64,000 nucleotides of DNA from Leptobrachium leishanense (Eukaryota > Chordata > Amphibia > Anura > Megophryidae): positions 119,489,690 to 119,553,689 of the forward strand of contig CM019066.1 in assembly GCA_009667805.1 (NCBI GenBank), read 5' to 3'. A program made the position numbers and the translations under genes. Below are positions 27,620 to 38,712 of the stretch, piece after piece (position 1 is the stretch's first letter; every line of letters begins with the position of its first letter). The notes under the pieces are model-generated. The model had not been told where the DNA came from. It worked only from the letters and a program-made list of their open reading frames with translations, and searched no databases.

Positions 27620-28459
27620 CAGTTATGAGCCGAAAACCCCTGTGTTCGGTTCGTATTCGAACAGCCGAACGGCCGAAATGTTCGAATACGAACTCGAACA
27701 CAATGTTAATCAATGGGGGCCGAACACGCAAAATGTGTTCACAGTTCTCCTAAATGTACCGGCGGCTCATTTAGGAGACCTGTGGCTGCGGCCCCCGGCC
27801 CCCATAACTCACCTGTCCTGCAGCTGTCCCGGCCTCCTGTTTCCTGGTCCGTCAGCTCCTCCGGTCCATCTGGCCGCGGCTCCTCTGCCCCACGTCTTCA
27901 TGCTGAATGATCTGATTGGGCAAAGTCCTGCTCCTGACCTGGACCTTGCCCAATCAGGTTTCTAATTCAATATTGAGCCCTGATTGGACAAAGTCCAGGT
28001 CAGGTGCAGGACTTTGCCCAATCAGAGCTCAGCATGAAGATGAGGCGTGGGGCAGAGCTTTATCCAAGCTCTGATTGGTTAAAGTCATTGCAAGACTTTA
28101 ACCAATCAGAGCTTGGTTAAAGCTCATCTTCATGCAATATTGAATTAGAGCCCTAATTGGGCAAAGTCCAGGTCAGGTGCAGGACTTTGCCCAATCAGAT
28201 CATTCAGCATGAAGACGTGGGGCAGAGGAGCCGCGGGCAGACGGACCGGAGGAGCTGATGGACCGGGGAACAGGAGGCCGGGACAGCTGCAGGACAGGTG
28301 AGTTACGGGGGCCGGGGCCTGTGGACGCATTTTTTATCATGGAATGTCTGAGGTCGAACAAACCGCGAACATCCCATAATGTTCGGCGTTCGCCGAATAC
28401 CTGAACGGCCGATGTTCTATTCGAACTCACGTTCGAATCGAACCGAACGCCCATCCCTA
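27620..28459. mobile_element. Palindromic hAT-type MITE, gttcgaatcgaacc family
   Basis: The right end is gggcgttcggttcgattcg read inward, starting from ccatcccta. The left end is cagttatgagccgaaa, then gttcggttcgtattcg. Flanks gtaaatac (27612-27619) and gtaaacac (28460-28467) are 8 bp with one mismatch. Long inverted arms at about 27780-27960 and 28145-28330 encode the same peptides on opposite strands, proof of a palindrome and not of a gene. Confidence 0.8.
27913..28198. promoter_or_regulatory. Array of about eight CCAAT boxes in both orientations
   Basis: tgattggg / ccaatcag motifs recur in alternating orientation (tgattgggca, ccaatcagg, tgattggaca, ccaatcagag, tgattggtta, ccaatcagag, taattgggca, ccaatcagat). 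ccaatcag is the core bound by NF-Y. Their density and inverted layout are seen directly. Any promoter or enhancer role is inference, and part of the symmetry comes from the palindrome. Confidence 0.5.
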
Positions 28460-29199
28460 GTAAACACTTCATAGTTTCAGCTTATTGGTTTTTATAAAAT
28501 AATCTTTAATTTATTTTGTGTGTAAATTATTTATTACTAAAAATAATATAATTCAACAGTAACATAAGATCTAAGCCAAGTTTCCTGCATTGAGTTATCC
28601 TCACTCTCTTTAGACCTGCACTCTGCTTTGCAAAGTATATCTTAACATATTGGAATAAGTAGAGCTGGAAACAAATCTAAGCAAGAATTATTAGGGTCTA
28701 AATTAATTAAGTAAGCTTTAACAACCTGACTTCATTGCTAACTATTGAAGTTTACATCATATTTAAATGCACACCACTAATTACAATTTACTGACAAACA
28801 ATCCCTTCAGGGAGTGTGATTTGAGGCATGAAATGTCAATAGTAGATTTGTAAACGATTGATGAGATCCAAGATCTAGAAGACATCATGGCTGTCACCTT
28901 TGGGTACTTGCATTGCATTTAAAATATGAACCGCGTGCTTGAGTTACGATAAATAATTATTTGTTTTAACGAGGAGGTTGAGACATCTGTTTTGGAGGAA
29001 TTGATTGGGCTTTGCAAAGTGACCTTGAGAATCCAGATCATAATGGCCCCTTGCTGCCCACGGAAGGGGAGAAGGTACTCAGAAATATCTAAAAATCCAC
29101 AATTTTTTAGACTGGCACCCCTGCCAGCAAATTATAAACTGACTCTACCAAAGCTGAGATGCCCATACCTTTCAGCTACACACACTCCAGTCCCACTTA
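28460..29199. other. No feature recognised
   Basis: AT-rich sequence with no supported gene or repeat. Confidence 0.5.
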
Positions 29200-29471
29200 G
29201 GCCGGGGTCAGACGAGCGTTTTTCAGAGTAGAAGGAACATCTGTGAGAGTGAACGTTCCTTTCACTCTGACGCCCGTCTGGCCACCTTTTATGGAGGATC
29301 ACGCTTTGCAGCCTCGAACGCATGTTGTAGCGCTTCCACGAGGTGGCATTCAGCATGACCACAGCACGTCCACGGTATCATGCACAATTCGTGGCGTGTG
29401 GCCAGACCATGACGTGGCGCTGGGAGGCACGTCAGTACGATCGCACGTAGTGCGCTCGTCTGACCCCAGCC
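29200..29471. mobile_element. PIF/Harbinger-type MITE, copy D (short)
   Basis: Ends ggccggggtcagacgagcgt and gcgctcgtctgaccccagcc; flanks tta (29197-29199) and tta (29472-29474), a perfect TWA duplication. At 272 bp it is shorter than copies A-C. Confidence 0.88.
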
Positions 29472-29474
29472 TTA

Positions 29475-30073
29475 TACAAACCCTCACTCATTCAACCATA
29501 AAAACACAACCTTTCAAGCCAACCCCATTTATACACTACTTCTATTCACACAGCCATAAAAACTCCTAGCCCCTTCATCCAATCTCTCAAACTCCCATCC
29601 CACTCAGACACCCCCATGCAAACTATCCAAATTGAAAGTTGCCACAGGAAAAGCCTTTTCTTCCCCCTCATGTTTGCGTGAACCTGAATGACAAGATGTC
29701 ATTTGACAACTTACTTTTTTTTTTAACTATACAATATTACCTATTCGGACTGAGTTGGTTCTTTAGTAATAAAGTATAATAATACCTCCAAACTACACAC
29801 ACACACACACACTGCTATCCATGAATAACAAAGACGCATCATGCAGACTGACAGAAATGCAGACAGGGAAATACACACAGTTACACTTGCAAAGACACAC
29901 AGTGAAACTGTCAAAGATAAAAACACAAGCGTTGCCAAGATATGCCGAAGTTGTGATTTCAAATTTCTTCGGAGGCCAAACTCAGAGTAATGTACAAGGC
30001 AGAGGATAAGCCACAGCTTCTTAAACCCCCAGCATAACAATCCATCAAAGAGAACACACTTTTCAGACAGAAC
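29475..30073. other. No gene recognised; small CA microsatellite
   Basis: Contains a short (ca)n run near 29795 and otherwise no supported feature. Confidence 0.5.
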
Positions 30074-30619
30074 CAGTTGCAGAACTATAGGGGGTACAGG
30101 AGGTGTCATGGCACCCGGGCCCCTGAGCCTGGGGGGCCCACAAGCCGCTGCCTGATATGTGCAGACTGAGGGCCCCTGCAGGTTGGTAGGACCCCGCCGG
30201 TACATAGCTATGGGTTGGCGGCATGCTTTATCCCCTCAGCTCCGGTATCGGATTCAGAGTCCGAATCCGCAGCTATCTGCGTGGCTCAGGCTGCCTGCGC
30301 GCGCTGATGTCCACCACCATCATCAGACCGCCGTGGCAATGCCTGCAGCGTGCCTCCGACGTTTAAAGACGAGACTTGGAATGGATGGCATGCTGCTTTG
30401 ATGCCGCCCCCTCCTGGACCAGTTTAGAGCTGCATGCAGAAGAGCCTGAAGGTGCGTAAGGATGGTCAACAGCGAGTGCAGCTGGGTAGGGAGTCGAGAG
30501 GACCAGGACAGAAGAAGTGGTCCGGCCCGTGCATCAGTGTCTCCAGACAAGTTGATGACATTGGTGAGTAACTGTACTTATGTTTTTGTTTCAGGAATCC
30601 AGAATGATGAAGAAGAGCA

Positions 30620-30740
30620 CCTCTCCAGTAAGTGCCCATGTGCAAGACACCTAACGGTACATACTCGCCACCCAGGACATACTTGAAAACGAGAGAAATC
30701 TCAATGTATCCTTCCTGGTAAAATCCTTTCTCAGAAAAAA
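30620..30740 (+). mobile_element. 3' fragment of the tRNA-type SINE
   Basis: Matches the minus strand of 4176-4300 closely (agacacctaacgg, actcgccacccaggacatac, tatccttcctggtaaaat) and ends in an A-rich tail. The tRNA-like head is absent. Confidence 0.75.
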
Positions 30741-30947
30741 ATAAAATAATGTATGGGCCTGCGGGGGGTGTAAAAGTGAATGGGATGGGGGGTGGGGGTT
30801 AGAAGAAATTAATGGACACGCTGGGGCTGTTTAAAAGAATAGATGGGCCTGCAGGGGGTGTAAAAGGGGAGAAGAAAGTGAGGGGCATGCTGGGGGTGAG
30901 GGAGTGTTAAAAAGAATGAGAGAGGTCTGGGTGGGGTGTAAAAAGGC

Positions 30948-31022
30948 TGTGAAGCTCTGTGATACGCTCATATATAACGCACATTACTGCGAATTTTATT
31001 GCTGTGGAGCACATTATGGCTG
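30948..31022. repeat. Unit of the gctcatacacagcacatta repeat
   Basis: gtgatacgctcatatataac, then gcacattactgcgaatttta, matches the arrays at 41570-41735 and 53165-53440. Confidence 0.7.
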
Positions 31023-31280
31023 TGTGGGTGTCTTTTTAGGGGTTTCCCATATATTCAAGGTGTGTGGGTGTATTTTTTGGGGTTCCATATACTCAGGGTG
31101 TTCGGGTGTCTTTTTAGGGACTCCTCCATATATTCAGGGTGTGCAGTTGTCTGCTTAGGGGTTCCACCATATATTCAGGGTGTGCGGGTGTCATTTTAAT
31201 TGTTCCGTCATATATTCAGGGTGTGCGGGTGTCTTTTAGGGGCTCCTCCATATATTCAGGGTGTGTGGGACTATGGGTGT
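31015..31280. repeat. About 40-bp minisatellite (catatattcagggtgtgcgg)
   Basis: Seven units with core catatattcagggtgtgcgg and tgtctttttaggggttcc. One more unit lies at 32520-32570 beyond the piggyBac-like insertion, which therefore inserted into the array. Confidence 0.88.
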
Positions 31281-31288
31281 CTTTTTAA

Positions 31289-32464
31289 CCACTTCAATGC
31301 AGTGGACGCGCTCAGCGCGTCCAACTGCATTGCTACTTGGCTGCGGAGGACGCGCTGAGCGCGTCCTCCCTTTGCAGCCTGCGATCAGCCGGTATTCCGG
31401 CTGATCGCTCGGCCCCCGGTGTGGGCTGACATCATCGATGTCAGCCCAACCTCCGGGACCCCGGCGGGCACGATAGGCGTCATCGCGCATGCGCGATGAC
31501 GTCTATTTCAGGCACCCCCCGCCATTGCAGGGAAGGTGCCTGAATGGGAGGGGGGAGGTCCTTCGGACCTCTCCCCCTCCCCATCCGTGCATGCCAGCGG
31601 TTAAAGGCAGGCACCGCCTGGAAGGGCACAGCCTGCCCTTCCAAGCGGCGGCTGTCTTTAACCCCTAGGGGGCTGGATCGCGATATGGCACCAACATGCG
31701 CCGTATCGGTGTCCCCTCCGGAGCTGGCCGACATCTTGGATGTCGGCCAAGCTTCCGGGATATCCCCCTAATGACTGGCGTCATCGCGCAGAGCGCGATG
31801 GCGCCAGTTTTCAAATTAACCCCTTGCTGCCACCTATAGTGGAGATAGGGGTTTCCAATGAACCCCCTATCTCCCGATCCGTGACAGCTAGGGGTTAATG
31901 TTTACTATCATTGGAACGGCCAGAGTGTGGCCATTCCAATGATACCAAACATGACCATGTAAAATGTAAAAAAAAAAAAAAATGTTTTTTTTTTTTTTTT
32001 TACATTTATTAGTGCAACAATATTGTTCCCATTTCAATTATAATGTGAACAATGATGCTGCACTAATGATTTTTTTCTATGGGGGGCGATTGCTAAAAAA
32101 CACGTAATTTCCCCCCAAAAAAGTAACGATTCCTCATTTCTAATTTTTTTTAACAAGCGCACCCCATAGAAAATATAACCGCAAACGATCGCATTTTAAA
32201 ATGTGAAAAAAAACACTTTACACATTGTAAATTATTGAAAATTCAAATTTTATTGCATATGTTGTTATAATATACAGACATGACATAACGTATACATATA
32301 ATAATGACATATTATGAATCTGCACAGTCTGCCGGAAAGAACAATATATAATATGTCTGGGTCATTTATTAAAATAAGGCTTCAAAACGCATTTAAACAT
32401 GATGAGCGAAACCGGTAAAAATGACCTCAGCACAGAGGTGGGAAAAGGCTCAGCAGCGAAAGGT
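31289..32464. mobile_element. piggyBac-like non-autonomous element rich in palindromes
   Basis: TTAA lies at 31285-31288 and again at 32465-32468, the piggyBac target. The ends ccacttcaatgcagtgg and acctttcgctgctgag (read inward) are partial inverted repeats. The left half is packed with short palindromes: gacgcgctcagcgcgtcc, ggctgacatcatcgatgtcagcc in part, and cgtcatcgcgcatgcgcgatgacg in part. A second TTAA with ccccttgctgccacc at about 31818 suggests nesting or an internal terminus. A pure A-run/T-run hairpin sits at about 31965-32005. Confidence 0.55.
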
Positions 32465-32658
32465 TTAAGGGCTCATCTATATATGCATTATATTTATTTA
32501 TTTTCAAATAAACTAAAATTGACATTCAGGGTGTGTGTGGGTCTTTTAAGGGAATCCTCCATATATTATATATAATATGTATTTTTATTTATTTGGGGGG
32601 CATTCATGGATTCTTGCACCTGGGCCCTGAGGTTTCTAGTTACGCCTCTGGACAGAAC

Positions 32659-33366
32659 AATAAAAAAATTGTTGTTGTTAGTTGTGAAGTCGTGTCCGAC
32701 CCATCGCGACCCTTGGACAATGTTCCTCCAGGCCTTCCTGTCCTCTACTATCTTCTGAAGTCCACTTAAGCTGACACCTACTGCTTCAGTGACTCCAGCC
32801 AACTCATTCTCTCTAGTATCCTTCTTTATTTCCCCTTAATATTTAGGTTCTTCTCCAGTGAGTCCTTCCTTCTCAGTCATTAGGTGAACAAAGTATATGA
32901 GTTTCATCTTCAGGATCTGGCCTTCTAAAGAGCAGTCAGGGTTAATCTCCTCTAGGACTGACCGGTGTGATCACCTTGCAGTCCAAGGGACTCGCAAGAG
33001 TCTTCTCCAGCACCATTGTCCAAAGGCCTCAATTCTTTGGCGCTCAGCCTTTCTTATAGTCCAACTTTCACAGCCATACAGTGCAGCTGGGAAAACCAAA
33101 GCCTTGACTACATGCACTTTTGTTGGCAAGGTCCTGCCTCTGCTTTTTAGTATGCTGTCTCGATTTGCCATAGCTTTCCTCCCCAGGAGCAAGCGTCTTT
33201 TAATTTCTTGGCTGCAGTCCCCATCTATGGTGATTTTGGAGCCCAGGAAAATAAAATCTGTCACTACCTCCCCATCTATTTGTCAGGAATTGAGAGGGCC
33301 GGATGACATGACCTTAGTTTTCTTCATGTTGAGTTTCATGCCAACTTTTGCACTCTCCTTCACTTC
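32659..33366 (-). mobile_element. RTE LINE 3' end, BovB-like, minus strand
   Basis: On the minus strand a reverse-transcriptase C-terminus is followed by a 3' end containing gggtcggacacgacttcac-like sequence (complement at about 32685-32703) and a gtt microsatellite. This layout is that of RTE elements of the BovB group. The 5' part is missing. It abuts the hAT target duplication at 32651-32658. Confidence 0.82.
32971..33264 (-). pseudogene. RTE/BovB-like reverse-transcriptase C-terminal fragment
   Basis: A 97-codon stretch with VTDFIFLGSKIT spanning its start, EIKRRLLLGRKAMAN, LPTKVHVVKALVFPAALYGC and ESWTIRKAE...WCWRRLLRVPW. These blocks are diagnostic of RTE LINEs and recall BovB. The N-terminal endonuclease and catalytic palm are absent. 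Recognition is from memory of the family. The exact subfamily needs a database comparison. Confidence 0.85.
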
Positions 33367-33385
33367 AATAAAAAATGGCTAGCAT

Positions 33386-33972
33386 TAAAACATATTTAGA
33401 GCAATATTACTTTGCTAAATCATCTGTAACATCACTCTAAATATGAAAACACTGACACATAACAAACTGGAAATGGTTAAGGATTCCAGATAATTCCCAT
33501 ATCCCTTATACATTTTAGTGGACACACCGCTAAAAAATTTCATACGTATCCCCAGGGAATCCTGGTCCAATTATGACTTGCAGGGACCAGGAAAGTGATT
33601 TATTAATGCCAATAAATTAACTAACTAGCTGTAATTTATCAGCTACATTGCCATTTACTTGAAGCAGAAAGATTGGGTTCAGGGCCTTGTTAATGGACTG
33701 AATATAAAGCAGGGCTTGACAAATTTTGCTTTGAATCTAGAAGCCAGCTAAAAAAATTAGGAGCCTTGTTTTTTTTCTCAGAGCGATAGTCTCCAGTCTC
33801 TGACTGTCCTGCACTGCTTACTACAGCTTTAATTGTATGAAGTAGGCAAAAGCTGAGAGGCATAATGGTGTGTAAACCTGTGTCGTGCATCTGTAAAGAT
33901 ACACAGGGCTGCACAAGAGAAGGAGTGTTGTGCTTTTAAAGAATTAAATAAATAAATACATATATATATGTA
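33386..33972. other. No feature recognised
   Basis: AT-rich sequence between the RTE fragment and the Tc1. No supported gene. Confidence 0.5.
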
Positions 33973-34513
33973 CAGTCAGGTCCATAAATATTGGGACATC
34001 GACACAATTCTAACATCTTTGGCTCTGTACACCACCACAATGGAGTTGGAATGAAACAAACACAATGTGCTTTAACTGCAGACTGTCAGCTTTAATTTGA
34101 GGGTATGTACATCCAACTCAGGTGAACGGTGTAGGACTTACAGCAGTTTGCAGATGTGCCTCCCACTTGTTAAGGGACCAAAGGTAATGAGACAGAATAA
34201 TAATCATAAATCAAACTTTCCCTTCTTAATACTTGGTTGCAAATCCTTTGCAGTCAATCACAGCCTGAAGTCTGGAATGCATAGACATCACCAGACGCTG
34301 GGTTTCATCCCTGGTGATGCTCTGCCAGGCCTCTACTTCAACTGTCTTCAGTTCCTGCTTGTTCTTGGGGCATTTTCCCTTCAGATTTGTCTTCAGCAAG
34401 TGAAATGCATGCTCAATGGGATTCAGGTCAGGTGATTGACTTGGCCATTGCATAACATTCCACTTCTGTCCCTTCAAAAACTCTTTGGTTGCTTTTTCAG
34501 TATGCTTTGGGTC
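33973..34513 (-). repeat. Inverted duplication of the Tc1 3' end
   Basis: Reverse complement of about 35736-36276. On the minus strand it encodes the last 80-odd transposase residues, including SPDLNPIE. The copies differ at few positions, so the duplication is fairly recent or homogenised. The junction at 34513/34514 falls inside coding sequence (acccaaagcatactg side). Confidence 0.88.
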
Positions 34514-34611
34514 TTACAGCAGTTTGAAGATGTGCCTCCCACTTGTTAAGTGACCAAAGGTAATGGGACAATTGGCTTCTCAGTTGTTCCATGGTCAGGT
34601 GTGTGATATTA

Positions 34612-34916
34612 GAAACATAGAAAACATAGAAAAAATGTCGGCAGATAAGAACCTTTCGGCCCATCTAGTCTGCCCAATTACATGGATACTTTACCTGGAT
34701 TTATCTTTTGTTTAGGATAGCCTTATGCCTATCCCATGCTTGCTTAAATTCAATTACTGTTTTGGCCTCTACCACTTCTACTGGAAGACTGTTCCATGTA
34801 TCCACCACCCGCTCAGTAAAATAATGCTTCCTGATGTTACTTTTAAACCTTTGCCCCTCTAATCTAAGACTATGTCCTCTTGTTTTGCTATTTTGTTTCC
34901 TCATTACCCCAATTAC
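34612..34916 (-). mobile_element. CR1/jockey-like LINE 3' end, minus strand, nested in Tc1
   Basis: On the minus strand 34904-34701 encodes a LINE C-terminus (KTRGHSLRLEGQRFK, FTERVVDTWNSLPVEVVEA) followed by a 3' region with gggcagactagatgggcc and repeated ctatgtttt units at the end. It interrupts the 5' part of the Tc1. The clade is inferred from the C-terminal motif only. Confidence 0.78.
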
Positions 34917-34994
34917 AATGTGCAGATAAAAGGCCTAGAGTTCATTTCAAGTGTGCTATTTGCATTTGGAATCTGTTGCTGTCAACTCTCAAGA

Positions 34995-36023
34995 TGAGAG
35001 CCAAAGAGCTGTCACTATCAGTGAAGCAAGCCATCATTAGATGAAGAAACAAAACAAACCCATCAGAGAGATAACAAGAACATTAGGCGTGGCCAAAACA
35101 ACTGTTTGGAACATTCTCAAAAAGAAGGAGCACACCGGTGAGCTCAGCAACACCAAAAGACCCGGGAGACCACGGAAAACAACTGTGGTGGATGACCGAA
35201 GAATTTTTTCCCTGTGAAGAAAACACCCTTCACAACAGTTGGCCAGATCAAGAACACTCTCGTAGGTGTATGTGTGTCAAAGTCAACAATCAAGAGAAGA
35301 CTTCACCAGAGTGAATACAGAGGGTTCACCACAAGATGTAAACCATTGGTGAGCCTGAAAAACAGGAAGGCCAGATTAGAGTTTGCCAAACAACACCTAA
35401 CAAAGCTTTCAGAGTTCTGGAACAAGATCCTATGGACAGATGAGACCAAGATCAACTTGTACCAGAGTGATGGGAAGAGAAGAGTATGGAGAAGGAAAGG
35501 AACTGCTCATGATCCTAAGCATACCACCTCATCAGTGAAGCATGGTGGTGGTAGAGTCATGGCGTGTGCATGTATGGCTGCCAATGGAACTAGTTCTCTT
35601 GTATTTATTGATGATGTGACTGCTGACAAAAGCAGCAGGATGAATTCTGAAGTGTTTTGGGCAATATTATCTGCTCACATTCAGCCAAATGCTGCAGAAC
35701 TCATTGGACGGCGCTTAACATTGCAGATGGACAATGACCCAAAGCATACTGCAAAAGCAACCAAAGAGTTTTTGAAGGGACAGAAGTGGAATGTTATGCA
35801 ATGGCCAAGTCAATCACCTGACCTGAATCCCATTGAGCTTGCATTTCACTTGCTGAAGACAAATCTGAAGGGAAAATGCCCCAAGAACAAGCAGGAACTG
35901 AAGACAGTTGAAGTAGAGGCCTGGCAGAGCATCACCAGGGATGAAACCCAGCGTCTGGTGATGTCTATGCATTCCAGACTTCAGGCTGTGATTGACTGCA
36001 AAGGATTTGCAACCAAGTATTAA
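34995..36023 (+). pseudogene. Tc1 transposase, broken N-terminus, complete DDE domain
   Basis: The DNA-binding part from 34995 (MRAKELSLSVKQAIIR) meets an in-frame stop after 16 codons, and a second frame break occurs near 35212. From 35214 a 269-codon frame runs to 36023 with WTDETK (first Asp), QMDNDPKH (second Asp) and SPDLNPIE (Glu, 34 residues on), the DD34E triad. The transposase would cut at the terminal repeats and insert at TA. Without its paired helix-turn-helix domain the product should not bind its ends. Confidence 0.9.
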
Positions 36024-36278
36024 GAAGGGAAAGTTTGATTTATGATTATTATTCTGTCCCATTACCTTTGGTCCCTTAACAAGTGGGAGGCACATCTGCA
36101 AACTGCTGTAAGTCCTACACCGTTCACCTGAGTTGGGTGTACATACCCTCAAATTAAAGCTGACAGTCTGCAGTTAAAGCACATTGTGTTTGTTTCATTC
36201 CATCTCCATTGTGGTGGTGTATAGAGCCAAAGATGTTAGAATTGTGTCGATGTCCCAATATTTCTGGACCTGACTGTA

Positions 36279-36978
36279 TATGTATATATTAGTAACATTT
36301 TAATACTGAAGCCATTTTATACTCTGGATCAACCTGCCTGTGTCACAGGGAAGCATGGAGAATAAAATAAAAGCTATGAACTACTGATACGTACCTTGCC
36401 GGTCCCACGAGGTGGACAATTATAAGTAATTTATGGCTTTTATTTTATTTATTTAAAAAATGAGATCGCTGTCTCATTCAGTTACAATGCTACTCAATGA
36501 TACAGCTTTCTCACTAGGTAATTTCAAGGGATACATGTCGATTTAAAACTTTAAAAGTGCAAAGATTTAACATTTGAAGATGTTGGGGCTAAAGTTTTTA
36601 ATATGTATTTGTGTTGTATGTATAACATGGTGTGTGAACTAAACTCTGCTCACTTCCCTGCTTGTCTCCAGTACCACACGCGGGTATTATTAGGGAGGAG
36701 AGCAAAGGCCTGCTTAGGGTATTTGCCAGTGCCACACAGGGCAGATACTTCCTTTTGCACCCCCATCCAGCAAAAAGGTCTCATTAGAAAAGACTCTCTC
36801 AGTATCCTTTAAGACAGTCTCTATTAGAAAGCGACGCCTCCAAGCAGCCTCATAAGCGACTACAATAGTGGAGTGTAAAGGGTTCTGGAGGGGGGTCTAA
36901 ATGTTTTACATTGTCTTTTCAAAGCATTTCTGTGTTAGAGAGACCCTTCTTTATGGACCATAACCCATTCCCAACCCA
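36279..36978. other. No feature recognised
   Basis: No supported gene or repeat between the Tc1 and the Helitrons. Confidence 0.5.
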
Positions 36979-37164
36979 TCTATAACATAAAACGATAAGG
37001 GCTGGCGTGTCCGTCGCCAAAACCCTTCTGCACATGCGCGCGCAACCAGCATTGGTTGGCTGCGCGCGCATCCAACGGGCCGCGGCACGCGCACAGCCGG
37101 CGTGCGCGAGGGACAAAACAAATCCGATCCATTGGAGAGGCGCACAGCACAGCGCCTCTCCAAT

Positions 37165-37305
37165 GGACCGGATTTGTTTATCTCCTCAGTGCCCGGCCTC
37201 CAACTCCTCTATGCCCGGCCTGCATCTCCTCCATGCCCGGCCTCCATCTCCTCCATGCCCGGCCTCCATCTCCTCCATGCCCGGCCTCCATCTCCTCAGT
37301 GTCTG
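37165..37305. repeat. 22-bp minisatellite (catgcccggcctccatctcc)
   Basis: About six units of catgcccggcctccatctcc plus two bases in the head of Helitron 1. Confidence 0.9.
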
Positions 37306-37317
37306 GTCTGCCAGCCA

Positions 37318-38520
37318 TATTACCAGTCTGCCATGCACATTGTCATGCACAATACCAGTCTGCCATGCACATTGCCATGCACAATACCAGTCTGCCATGC
37401 ACAGTACCAGTCTGCCATGCACAATACCAGTCTGCCATGCACATTGCCATGCACAGTACCAGTCTGCCATGCACAGTACCAGTCTGCCATGCACAATACC
37501 AGCCTGCCATGCACAATACCAGCCTGCCATGCACATTGCCAGTCTGCCATGTACAGTACCAGTCTGCCATGCACAATACCAGTCTGCCATGCACAGTACC
37601 AGTCTGCCATGCACAATACCAATCTGCCATGCACATTGCCATGCACAATACCAGTCTGCCATGCACAATACCAGTCTGCCATGCACATTGCCATGCACAA
37701 TACCAGTCTGCCATGCACAATACCAGTCTGCCATGCACATTGCCATGCACAATACCAGTCTGCCATGCACAATACCAGTCTGCCATGCACATTGCCATGC
37801 ACAATACCAGTCTGCCATGCACAATACCAGTCTGCATGCACAATACCAGCCTGCCATGCACATTGCCATGCACAGTACCAGTCTGCCATGCACAATACCA
37901 GTCTGCCATGCACATTGTCATGCACAGTACCAGTCTGCCATGCACAATACCAGTCTGCCATGCACATCGCCATGCACAATACCAGTCTGCCATGCACATC
38001 GCCATGCACAATACCAGTCTGCCATCCACAATACCAGTCTGCCTGCCTTAATACCAGTCTGCCATGCATAATACCATTCTACCATGCATAATACCAGTCT
38101 GCCATGCACAATACCAGTCTGCCATGTACAATACCAGTCTGCCATGCATAATACCATTCTACCATGCATAATACCAGTCTGCCATGCACAATACCAGTCT
38201 CCCATGCACAAAACCAGTCTGCCAGTCATATTACCAGTTCGCCAGCCATATTACCAGTCTGCCAGCCATATTACCAGTCTGCCATGCACATTACCAGTCT
38301 GCCATGCACAATACCAGTCTGCCAGCCATATTACCAGTCTGCCATGCACAATATCAGTCTGCCAAACATATTATGTTCGGCAGCCATATTACCAGTCTGC
38401 CATGCACAATGCCAGTCTGCCATGCATAATACCAGTCTGCCAGCCATATTACCAGTCTGACAGCCATATTACCAGTCTGCCATGCATAATACCAGTGTGC
38501 CTAAATACCAGCCTGCCATG
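37318..38520. repeat. 20-bp minisatellite (cagtctgccatgcacaatac), about 55 units
   Basis: Units of cagtctgccatgcacaatac, with variants (catattac, cagtac) and occasional 36-bp double units. Unit length is not a multiple of three and the repeat lacks stops in all six frames, producing open frames of over 300 codons that are not genes. A related array in inverse orientation lies at 46040-46360. Confidence 0.96.
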
Positions 38521-38596
38521 CCATGCATACCACGTGCCATTAAATATCCGCATAATGTATACGCTACAAAATAAATGCCCGCCCAAGCCCAACACA

Positions 38597-38712
38597 ATCT
38601 AAGGGGCCCCATGAGTTTACAATCTAAGGGGTCCCACGAGTTTACAATCTAAGGGGTCCCACGAGTTTACAATCTGAGGGTCCGGTTCCCGTGAGCTTAC
38701 AATCTAAGAGGG
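38597..38712. repeat. About 25-bp tail minisatellite (aatctaaggggtcccatgag)
   Basis: Four or five units of aatctaaggggtcccacgag plus tttac. The same repeat sits at the equivalent position in Helitron 2 (41083-41275). Confidence 0.9.

Larger units (their letters stand above)
30074..32650. mobile_element. Non-autonomous hAT element with perfect 8-bp duplication
   Basis: The left end cagttgcagaactatag and the right end ctagttacgcctctg (cagaggcgtaactag read inward) are hAT-like. Flanks are gacagaac at 30066-30073 and gacagaac at 32651-32658. It carries a GC-rich head, a SINE fragment, a minisatellite and a piggyBac-like insertion. It encodes no transposase. The right terminus matches the left terminus at 8581. 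Confidence 0.92.
33973..36276 (+). mobile_element. Tc1 element with inverted internal duplication and nested LINE
   Basis: The ends cagtcaggtccataaatatt and tggacctgactg are flanked by TA at 33971-33972 and 36277-36278. The left about 540 bp is an inverted copy of the right end, including transposase C-terminal coding. Then comes a normal 5' Tc1 segment, interrupted by a LINE 3' fragment (34612-34916). At 2.3 kb the element is longer than a usual Tc1 of about 1.6 kb. Confidence 0.92.

Noticed and set aside
27642..28472. Mirrored open frames giving the same peptides on opposite strands
   Set aside because: They lie in the two arms of a palindromic MITE. Identical peptides on both strands come from the inverted repeat.
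30159..30686. Small GC-rich open frames in the hAT head
   Set aside because: No motifs, short, and within a non-autonomous element whose ends and target duplication are clear.
37007..38602. Open frames of 230-354 codons on both strands
   Set aside because: The 20-bp unit has no stop in any frame, so openness is automatic. No non-repeat coding content.
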